Source of the DNA: Phycisphaerales bacterium
Lineage (GTDB): Bacteria; Planctomycetota; Phycisphaerae; Sedimentisphaerales; Anaerobacaceae
Assembly (NCBI GenBank): GCA_011057845.1
Contig: DSDB01000163.1
Location: forward strand, 1-7,096
DNA: 7,096 bases
Reading direction: 5' to 3'
The notes under the pieces are model-generated. The model made no database searches and was not told where the DNA came from. It saw nothing but the letters and a program-made list of their open reading frames with translations. The stretch's first letter is position 1. Each line of letters begins with the position of its first letter. A program made the translations under genes and the position numbers. Below are positions 1 through 5,121 of this stretch, one piece after another.

Positions 1-467
1 GGGTACGGGGTCTCCAGCGAGACGTTGATGATGTCGTCCTTGCTGCCGACGGTGGCGCTGACGGCCTTCTTCAAGAAGCCCGTGGCGTTGCTGACCTCCG
101 CAAAGGTCCGCAGGCCCTTGACGTCCGGCAGCTTCAGCGCCGTCGAGAGCACCGGCGTCGAGGTGATCAGCTCGGCCTGGGTGTAGAGGTAGTTTTTGGA
201 CTGCGTCATCACGCCCTCTTCCATTGAGCTGATGATCTTCGGTCCGCTCTGCTCGACGTAGATCCGTGCCTCGCTGGTGTACAGGGGCGTGGCCTGGCGC
301 AGGTAGACAAACCCGGCCGTCAGGCCGATGACCGCCGTCGCCAGGATGATCCACCGGCCCCGCCATGCGATATCGAACAGGCTCTCCGGCCGGGCGCCCT
401 CGCCGGCCATCGGCGGGTACGCCCCCGGATCGACCATCGCGGAGTTGGCATTGCTCTGGTTTAACAT
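1..467 (-). CDS. Wzz/GumC-type polysaccharide chain-length determinant, N-terminal part (runs off left edge)
   Basis: This is an inner-membrane polysaccharide co-polymerase of the Wzz/Wzc/GumC family, which sets chain length and bridges to the outer-membrane exporter. From the ATG at 467 the frame is open to base 1, giving about 155 residues. It shows a cytoplasmic leader of about 35 residues, the FDIAWRGRW entry typical of a Wzz N-domain, one membrane segment (WIILATAVIGLTAGFVYL, about residues 39-56), then the periplasmic start YTSEARIYVEQ with repeated YTQAELITSTPVL-type helices. The C-terminal part, including any second membrane helix or tyrosine kinase domain, is outside the window. An in-frame ATG at 515 is an alternative start, but its GGAGG is 13 nt away and the intervening Asn-rich, A/T-richer codons look non-coding. 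The ATG at 467 follows GAGGAGG closely. It lies 51 bp after the export lipoprotein gene and is probably co-transcribed with it. Family assignment is firm; the exact subfamily is not. Confidence 0.85.
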   Translation of the reverse strand, partial: MLNQSNANSAMVDPGAYPPMAGEGARPESLFDIAWRGRWIILATAVIGLTAGFVYLRQATPLYTSEARIYVEQSGPKIISSMEEGVMTQSKNYLYTQAELITSTPVLSTALKLPDVKGLRTFAEVSNATGFLKKAVSATVGSKDDIINVSLETPY

Positions 468-518
468 AGCCTCCTCGCCGTTTCCGTTATACAGGTTGTT
501 ATTCAACCTCCGCATGGT

Positions 519-2195
519 CTATCGATTGCCTCCGAACAGATTGGTCAGAGGCAGATACGCACCGATAGTGATTCGGAACGTCCGTTCAAGAAACAGCGTG
601 GTCCGCGTGCGAGGCGTATGCTCGACGAAGACGATATCACCCGGCTTGACAAGCGTATTGGACGCATCGGCCAGCGTCGGGCCCTTCTTGATATTCACCA
701 CCGGTAGGACGGCACTGACAATGGACCCATCCGGGCACAGCCGATACACGGTGGCGTACCGCGGATCGGCCGCATGGTCGAGGCCGCCGCCAAAGCCGAT
801 GGCCTGCATCAGGCTGTACCGGGCGTTCGGCGGGTAGGGGTAATTGCCGGGTTTGGTCACCAGGCCCAGGACGGTGAACAGCGGCATCTGAAGTTGCTCG
901 ACCTCGACGGTGTCGCCGTCCTGCAGGACGATATCCGTAAAGGGGATATTAAGCCCTTTGACCGGCAGAACGATCGGCTGGGATTGGCTCCCCGCCGAGG
1001 CGTGTTCGTTCTGCCGGTCGTGGTGATTCAAGGGCTCAGTGCCGGATACTTGCGTATCCGGTGTGGTTGTGCTCGTTGTAGCTTGTGGTATGTCAATTGT
1101 CCGGGCCGCCTTATCGGCGACATCCACGTCCACGGCGGCGGTCCCACCCTCGTGCCTCGGCTGAACCGTCGGAGGCGCGGGCATGGCGGCGTCGCGCCCT
1201 GGCGGTGTTGCCGTCGGCGTCCAGGCGATCTCGCCCTGGCCGGTGACGGCCCGCCGCAGCCCGTTGATCTGCTCCTGGAGCAGCTCAATCGGCAGTTCCG
1301 GCTCGGCCCGCTCCAGTTGCCTGACGATCTCGATCACCTGCCCGCTGTCGGCCAGGTCGAACTGCCGCGTCGAGATGTATCGACTGCCCATCTCGACGAT
1401 CAGTTTGCCCGTGGTGGCCTTCGTGTCCGTGGGCTGGAATCTTAACTTGAAATCCGCTGCGCCAAATTCCGCCGCCGTTATTTCACTCGTGTCGAGGGCA
1501 TCCCGCCCTCGCGTGTCGTCCATCGTCCATCGTCCATCGTCCATCGTCCCTCCACCATCGCCGCCCGCGTGGGTCACGCGAATGACCGCGGCGCCCTGCT
1601 CGATAATCCCGCCGGCCTCCATCAACGCCGCCACCAGCGTCATCTTGTGGCTGGGCAGCTCATAGACGCCCGGATTCTTGACCGCCCCGGTCACCGAGAC
1701 CGTCGCGATCCGATACGTCCGAACCGTCGCCAGCACCGACGGAACCGAAGCGATATACCGCGGATGGTACGCCTCGACGATGGCGGACTCGATATCGCCC
1801 AGCGTCAGGCCCGCCGCCGCCATCCTGCCGATCAGCGGCAGCGTCAGCATCCCATCGGCCCCGATCCGGCAGACATACGGCATGATCTGCTGGCTGTCGG
1901 CCGATTCGTATGCCGTGACCACCTGCAGGATGCCGGGCATGGTCAGTTCCAGCACATCCCCGGCCACCACCCGGTACGCCCCGCCGCCGAGGCGGGCTTT
2001 GACCAGCCGGTCCGTATCCACCGTCGGGTGGCACAGCCCCGCCTGCTCGAAGGCCTCCAGTTCCGCCGCCGACGGCAGTCGCACATTATCCCCGCATCCG
2101 GCCAGGACCATGCACGCCACGGGCAGCGCCACATACGTCAGGACAAACGCCCTGACACCCTTTTTGAAAAGGTATTTCCACTTCACGGAGTTCAC
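519..2195 (-). CDS. Outer-membrane polysaccharide export lipoprotein (Wza-like, Poly_export plus SLBB domains)
   Basis: This is the predicted outer-membrane secretin-like channel for exopolysaccharide. The 558-residue protein starts with a lipoprotein signal (basic KWKYLFKKGVR, hydrophobic stretch, lipobox LAGC with Cys34). Residues about 73-160 are a Poly_export domain (YRVVAGDVLELTMPG, then IGADGMLTLPLIGRM). About 162-206 begin an SLBB domain (VSVTGAVKNPGVYEL). A second SLBB lies at about 436-528 (FTVLGLVTKPGNYPYPP, VKPGDIVFVEH). An amphipathic tail follows (about 531-556), as in the Wza transmembrane helix ring. Between the SLBB units sits an unusually long linker of roughly 200 residues, Thr/Pro/Gln-rich in its second half. 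It contains MDDGRWTMDD, encoded by a 7-bp tandem repeat at 1517-1549. The GTG start is chosen because GGAGGTG lies 8 nt upstream and the signal peptide begins directly. A Wzz-type gene follows, as usual for these partners. Confidence 0.95.
   Translation of the reverse strand: MNSVKWKYLFKKGVRAFVLTYVALPVACMVLAGCGDNVRLPSAAELEAFEQAGLCHPTVDTDRLVKARLGGGAYRVVAGDVLELTMPGILQVVTAYESADSQQIMPYVCRIGADGMLTLPLIGRMAAAGLTLGDIESAIVEAYHPRYIASVPSVLATVRTYRIATVSVTGAVKNPGVYELPSHKMTLVAALMEAGGIIEQGAAVIRVTHAGGDGGGTMDDGRWTMDDTRGRDALDTSEITAAEFGAADFKLRFQPTDTKATTGKLIVEMGSRYISTRQFDLADSGQVIEIVRQLERAEPELPIELLQEQINGLRRAVTGQGEIAWTPTATPPGRDAAMPAPPTVQPRHEGGTAAVDVDVADKAARTIDIPQATTSTTTPDTQVSGTEPLNHHDRQNEHASAGSQSQPIVLPVKGLNIPFTDIVLQDGDTVEVEQLQMPLFTVLGLVTKPGNYPYPPNARYSLMQAIGFGGGLDHAADPRYATVYRLCPDGSIVSAVLPVVNIKKGPTLADASNTLVKPGDIVFVEHTPRTRTTLFLERTFRITIGAYLPLTNLFGGNR
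1493..1511. repeat. Perfect inverted repeat (7-bp arms, 5-nt loop) next to the heptamer array
   Basis: CGAGGGC (1493-1499) and GCCCTCG (1505-1511) are perfect reverse complements around ATCCC. The hairpin is flanked by a direct repeat CGTGTCG at 1488-1494 and 1512-1518; the second copy runs into the heptamer array. The whole block (about 1488-1549) encodes TMDDGRWTMDDTRGRDALDT in the linker. It looks like a small inserted repeat cassette, but the insertion is an inference. Confidence 0.8.
1517..1549 (+). repeat. 7-bp tandem repeat (CGTCCAT, about 4.7 copies) inside the export lipoprotein gene
   Basis: Four complete CGTCCAT units occupy 1517-1544, followed by a partial CGTCC. On the coding strand this reads as ATGGACG units and encodes MDDGRWTMDD in the linker between the SLBB domains. 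The unit is not a multiple of three, so gain or loss of one copy would shift the frame of the downstream SLBB domain. Three units would be neutral for frame. Confidence 0.9.
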
Positions 2196-2203
2196 CTTGT
2201 CTT

Positions 2204-2210
2204 CACCTCC
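2204..2210 (-). promoter_or_regulatory. Strong ribosome binding site deciding the GTG start at 2195
   Basis: Read on the minus strand, GGAGGTG lies 8 nt before the GTG codon at 2195-2193. There is no ATG nearby that would give an intact lipoprotein signal, so this site supports the non-ATG start of the export lipoprotein. Confidence 0.75.
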
Positions 2211-2368
2211 TCATCGCGTCGACATGCCCGTCCCCACAACCGACAGGCCGACGTCAGGTCGAATGAGTTATTTTGTCTGGCCTCCTGAGTGATTCATCGT
2301 CGGGGTATCTCACGGTGCAGCCATACTCCAAGCCCTTCGACATGCCTGTTGGGAGGACCCGCCTCAGA

Positions 2369-2387
2369 CCGCGGTCCGTATCCGCGG
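2369..2387 (-). other. GC-rich stem-loop downstream of the small exported-protein gene
   Basis: CCGCGG at 2369-2374 and at 2382-2387 can pair around a 7-nt loop, 17 nt after the stop codon at 2404. No T-run follows on the minus strand, so it is not a classical intrinsic terminator. It may be a weak transcript-end or processing structure between the two parts of the EPS gene run. The rest of the 208-bp gap (2196-2403) shows no gene and no convincing promoter. Confidence 0.3.
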
Positions 2388-2403
2388 CGAATCGTCGCTG
2401 TGG

Positions 2404-2760
2404 CTAAGGCAGCGGGGGTCGGAACGGACTACGAAGAACGGGTCGAAACGGTATCCGTATGGGCGGCCTGCCCGCGCTGAGGGGCGCGACCGCCCCGATA
2501 CTCATCAGCCGGGCGTTGTCCGTCGGCAGGTACACCCGCGTCAGGCCGAACGGCTCAAAATAGCTCATGCCCCCCGGCATCAGAACATCGTCCTCCTCCT
2601 CATTGTTCTGTCCGGCCGCCTGGGCCCCGCCGACGGCGAGCACCCCCAGCAGCGCCAGGGCGACGAACAGCCACACGAGTCTGCGTCCTACACCGCCTGT
2701 GTCCGCGTCGATCCGTCTGTGGTTTCTGTTCACATCCATCATAGCCTTTCTCACATCCAC
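2404..2760 (-). CDS. Small exported protein with acidic stretch and Arg/Pro-rich C-terminus, function unknown
   Basis: I do not recognise a family for this 118-residue protein. It has a basic N-region (residues 1-27, ending GRR), a hydrophobic core LVWLFVALALLGVLAVGG (about 28-45) and an AQA site near 46-48, which fits a signal peptide or a membrane anchor. The mature part opens with an acidic patch (NNEEEDD) and ends in a cationic Pro/Arg tail with a near-repeat (PFRPVLR, PFRPPLP). The GTG start at 2760 is preferred because GGAGG (2769-2773) lies 8 nt upstream, inside the end of the preceding gene, whose stop is at 2765. The two genes are therefore probably translationally coupled. ATG codons at 2742 or 2739 are alternatives that keep the signal. 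Its location among EPS genes suggests an envelope role, but that is inference. Intact spacing and coupling argue that it is a real gene. Confidence 0.65.
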   Translation of the reverse strand: MDVRKAMMDVNRNHRRIDADTGGVGRRLVWLFVALALLGVLAVGGAQAAGQNNEEEDDVLMPGGMSYFEPFGLTRVYLPTDNARLMSIGAVAPLSAGRPPIRIPFRPVLRSPFRPPLP

Positions 2761-2764
2761 CTCA

Positions 2765-4042
2765 TCAGCCTCCGAATTCCTCCAGCCACCACGCCGTCAG
2801 CAGCCGGAGATCCCCAAAGTCCACGTCTCCATCACCGTCGATGTCCGCCACCATGCACGGCGGACACGACACGCACGCCGGGTCCCGCATACAGTCCGCC
2901 AGGACCGCGACGTCAAAGAAGTCCACGAAATTGTCCAAGTTCAGATCCCCCGGCCCGCCCAGCATCGCCAACGCCTGGAGCATCTCTCCGGCGAAGGCAT
3001 GGTAGGAATAACCCCAGATCGACAGGTGCTCCAGCACGGCCCCGGAAGCGGCCACGCCGTTGATCAGCGCCGTCCTGGCCCGCGACAGCGCCCCGCCCAG
3101 GTTTAGCCCCGGGTGCCGCCTGGCCGCGGCCGCCAAGCCCTTGGCCGCGTAGATCGCGTCCTCGCTGTAGCCGCCGGCAAACGGCGACTGCCCCGCCGAG
3201 TTGGTATGGTCGAATCGCCAGTAGAACGCCCCGGCCTGGGGCTGGCCTACGGGGATCTGGTGGCCCACAAGCAATGCAGGCAGGTCCGAGAGCCGCTTGA
3301 GATTCCAATAGGCGGCCCCGACCCCCGATGGGTCAATCAGTGTGTTGTCCAGCGGCCCGGTGCTCGCCAGCGCCCAGGTCGCCACGCCCATTGCCATCAC
3401 GGGGTAGTTCGACGAGGCATCATCGACCTTCGCCAGCCAGTCCAGCAGCCCTTGCCGCCACATGGTCTTATCCGCCGCATTGACGTAGTACGCCGCCACG
3501 ACGTGGTGGGCGATGTAGAAAACCGCCGTGGACGGCTCCGTCCCGCCGTATCCCGCCAAATACCGGGCAGTCCCACCAACATCCTGCGATATGAACCGAT
3601 AGCACGTCTCCAGCGCCGTCCGCCAGATATTGTCCTGCGGGTCCGCCGCCGTCCGGCTCAGTTGCATCAGCGCCAATGCCTCATCCCCCAGGAAATTCCA
3701 CTGCGGCGCCGTCAGGATGTATCCCCCCGCCAGTTCCGCCGATGCCAGATACCCCGCATCCCCCGTCCATATATACGCATCGACCATGCCCGCGGCAATC
3801 GCCCCCGTATAGAGGGCCTCCTGAGGCCAGATGCCCGCCGAGACCCCGACCTTGATCTGCTTGTCCTCCAGACGGTCGGCAACCCGGACCATCGCCTGTC
3901 CCGGCGTCGTCGCATCTGCCGCTGCCGGCGCCCACGCAAACACACTCCCCACCGTAATAACGCTCAACCAAACCCGCACAATATACCGCCTACTCTGTGG
4001 TCTTATGCTCTGCTCAACCGCGCGCCAACTCCACCACTCCAT
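2765..4042 (-). CDS. Secreted all-helical repeat protein with C-terminal dockerin-like calcium-binding tail
   Basis: This secreted protein is of unknown activity. From the ATG at 4042 it has 425 residues. The N-terminus carries SRRYIVR (17-23) before a hydrophobic stretch and an APAAADA site (about 38-44), compatible with a Tat-like or ordinary Sec signal. Residues about 48-350 are rich in aromatic and alanine helices (GDEALALMQLSR, TAVFYIAHHVVAAYY, YSEDAIYAAKGLAAAARR). This suggests an alpha/alpha-toroid like those of glycoside hydrolases or lyases and terpenoid cyclases, but no catalytic motif is recognised. The tail (about 365-425) has two 12-residue EF-hand-like loops of dockerin type: 366-377 with Asp/Asn/Asp/Asp/Asp, and 400-411, DIDGDGDVDFGD. 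They are separated by a linker with four cysteines (384, 390, 393, 396). A GTG at 3979 with AGGCGG upstream would give a shorter, equally good signal peptide; a GTG at 4111 lacks a binding site. It is first in its transcription unit, behind a candidate sigma54 promoter. Confidence 0.85.
   Translation of the reverse strand: MEWWSWRAVEQSIRPQSRRYIVRVWLSVITVGSVFAWAPAAADATTPGQAMVRVADRLEDKQIKVGVSAGIWPQEALYTGAIAAGMVDAYIWTGDAGYLASAELAGGYILTAPQWNFLGDEALALMQLSRTAADPQDNIWRTALETCYRFISQDVGGTARYLAGYGGTEPSTAVFYIAHHVVAAYYVNAADKTMWRQGLLDWLAKVDDASSNYPVMAMGVATWALASTGPLDNTLIDPSGVGAAYWNLKRLSDLPALLVGHQIPVGQPQAGAFYWRFDHTNSAGQSPFAGGYSEDAIYAAKGLAAAARRHPGLNLGGALSRARTALINGVAASGAVLEHLSIWGYSYHAFAGEMLQALAMLGGPGDLNLDNFVDFFDVAVLADCMRDPACVSCPPCMVADIDGDGDVDFGDLRLLTAWWLEEFGG
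2769..2773 (-). promoter_or_regulatory. Ribosome binding site embedded in the end of the preceding gene
   Basis: GGAGG on the minus strand lies within the last codons of the dockerin-tailed protein gene (Phe-Gly-Gly-stop) and 8 nt before the GTG at 2760. It decides the start of the small exported protein and indicates coupled translation. Confidence 0.65.
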
Positions 4043-4142
4043 CCTGCCTGTTCCACACAACCTGCGTCGGGCCGATACGTCGGGCTCTACCCGCTCAGCA
4101 CATGCTGTCACTCAAATATCAAGTCACGACCGTACCATCATA

Positions 4143-4158
4143 CGCAATTAGCCTGCCA
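4143..4158 (-). promoter_or_regulatory. Candidate sigma54 (-24/-12) promoter for the EPS-side operon
   Basis: Minus-strand TGGCAGGCTAATTGCG matches the sigma54 pattern TGGCAC-N5-TTGC with one deviation (G for C). The GG (4157-4156) and GC (4145-4144) dinucleotides have the required 10 nt between them. Transcription would start near 4132, giving a leader of about 90 nt before the ATG at 4042. Motif copies upstream at 4220-4411 lie at roughly -90 to -280, the usual zone for enhancer-type activator sites. No sigma54 activator (AAA+) gene is in the window; the local regulator lacks that domain. Confidence 0.55.
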
Positions 4159-4164
4159 CTCCAC

Positions 4165-4182
4165 AATCGTGGCAAGTACGGC
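4165..4182 (+). repeat. 18-bp ACGT motif, degenerate copy 1
   Basis: AATCGTGGCAAGTACGGC matches the consensus ACACGTGGCAAATACGTA at 13 of 18 positions and keeps the central GTGGCAA and TACG. It is the copy nearest the candidate sigma54 promoter. It lies 55 bp from copy 2. Confidence 0.6.
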
Positions 4183-4219
4183 ATTTTGGCCACTTTTTTC
4201 GCAATTCATCCACGCCAAA

Positions 4220-4237
4220 ACACGTGGCAAATACGTA
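4220..4237 (+). repeat. 18-bp ACGT motif, copy 2
   Basis: ACACGTGGCAAATACGTA is an exact consensus copy. CACGTG and TACGTA, both palindromic hexamers, are separated by 5 bp, placing the two ACGT cores 11 bp apart, about one helical turn. Confidence 0.9.
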
Positions 4238-4350
4238 GTAAGTCCGCGTCCTACAGGTGGCCTCACCGCACGCAGGGCCCGTTTGAAGAGTGTCTTTCTC
4301 TGGCCGCGGGGCATGCAATCACGGCGTGCTATACCCCCCGAAGACGAACT

Positions 4351-4368
4351 ACACGTGGCAAATACGTA
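4351..4368 (+). repeat. 18-bp ACGT motif, copy 3
   Basis: Exact copy of the 18-bp consensus, 131 bp from copy 2 and 43 bp before copy 4. The flanking bases do not resemble those of the other copies, so conservation stops at the motif edge. Confidence 0.9.
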
Positions 4369-4393
4369 ATCCCAACCCCAATCTCCCCGTGGA

Positions 4394-4411
4394 ACACGTG
4401 GCAAATACGCA
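4394..4411 (+). repeat. 18-bp ACGT motif, copy 4
   Basis: ACACGTGGCAAATACGCA differs from the consensus only at position 17 (C for T). It lies about 100 bp beyond the end of the response regulator gene. Confidence 0.88.
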
Positions 4412-4512
4412 GAAGACACCTGCCTCCCGGGCGTGAATAGGGCCGCGTAGTTGTCTCAGATGCAAGGCGTCCTGCGCAGCAGGTTGGGCCGATCAGGAAT
4501 GCCTGCAACCGT

Positions 4513-5121
4513 CTACTGCGATGTAGGCAGACCCATAGCCGAGGCGATGCGGACCAGGTCGATGAGGTTCTCGGCCCCGAGTTTCTGCATGATACGACGC
4601 CGCTCATCCTCCACCGTTCGCCTGGAACGGCGGCGGATATCGGCTATCTCCCGGTTGCTCCTGCCCTGGAGGATCATCAGCAGGGTCTCGCGTTCGAGGT
4701 CGGTCAGGGCGTGAACGGGCGCCCCGTGCCCGTTGCGTGATACATGGCTCAACACCGACCGCACCGCCGATTGCAACGACCGTCGCGACAGGGGCTTCTC
4801 AATGAACTCCACCACCCCCAGTCTCATGGCCTCCACCGCCACCTTCACATCCCCGTAGCCCGTCACCATGATGGCCGGCAGCAGCGGACAGACCGCCTTG
4901 GCCTGGCGCAGCAGCTCCAGACCATCCATGTGGGGCATCCGCAGATCGGTAATCAGCAGGTCGCACCGCCGCGACTGAAGAGCCTTGACGCACTCGTCGG
5001 CCGAGTCGAAACACGCCACCTCCACGTCCAGGTCCTCCAGCGTCCGCTGGACCGATTCCCGCACGTCCTCATGGTCGTCCACGAAGAAGACCGTCGTCCG
5101 CCCTGTTGTCTCGCTGCTCAT
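4513..5121 (-). CDS. FixJ/NarL-type response regulator (REC plus LuxR-type HTH)
   Basis: This is a two-component transcriptional regulator of 202 residues, the normal length for the FixJ class. The receiver domain (about 9-122) has the acidic pair Asp15/Asp16, phospho-acceptor Asp59 in LLITDLRMP, Thr87 and Lys109 in IEKP. The output domain (about 137-198) follows the LuxR/FixJ pattern LTDLERETLLMILQGRSNREIA and RTVEDERRRIMQKLG. Two usually hydrophobic positions around the turn of the helix-turn-helix are Arg (ADIRRRSRRTVE), and the usual His after TVE-x is Glu. The ATG overlaps the kinase stop by one base (TAATG), so the two are translationally coupled and clearly partners. It lies between two intergenic regions carrying the 18-bp motif and is the obvious local candidate to bind it, though this is inference. 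It has no sigma54-interaction domain. Confidence 0.95.
   Translation of the reverse strand: MSSETTGRTTVFFVDDHEDVRESVQRTLEDLDVEVACFDSADECVKALQSRRCDLLITDLRMPHMDGLELLRQAKAVCPLLPAIMVTGYGDVKVAVEAMRLGVVEFIEKPLSRRSLQSAVRSVLSHVSRNGHGAPVHALTDLERETLLMILQGRSNREIADIRRRSRRTVEDERRRIMQKLGAENLIDLVRIASAMGLPTSQ

Larger units (their letters stand above)
4043..4512. other. 470-bp intergenic region upstream of the EPS-side operon
   Basis: No gene is supported here. It holds the candidate sigma54 promoter (4143-4158) and four copies of the 18-bp motif between 4165 and 4411. The leader contains a short inverted repeat (CAGCA/TGCTG at 4095-4106). The segment 4412-4512, after the response regulator stop, has a 5-bp stem (4471-4483) without a T-run and nothing else I can identify. 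Open frames crossing this region on either strand only read through the motif copies. Confidence 0.7.

Noticed and set aside
2316..2331. Second sigma54-like element upstream of the export lipoprotein
   Set aside because: The GG and GC dinucleotides are 9 nt apart rather than 10 and the surrounding bases fit poorly.
2254..2343. 29-codon minus-strand open frame in the gap before the export lipoprotein
   Set aside because: It has only a weak AGG upstream and no recognisable sequence; too little to call a leader peptide.
3113..4369. 418-residue plus-strand open frame
   Set aside because: It is antisense to the secreted dockerin-tailed protein, rich in Arg/Pro/His as expected of a GC-rich shadow frame, and has no domain signature.
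4471..4483. Terminator after the response regulator gene
   Set aside because: Only a 5-bp stem (CCTGC/GCAGG) with a 3-nt loop and no T-run follows on the minus strand.
4138..4607. Minus-strand open frames of 92-93 residues between the operons
   Set aside because: They consist mainly of translated motif copies, and one overlaps the end of the response regulator gene in another frame.
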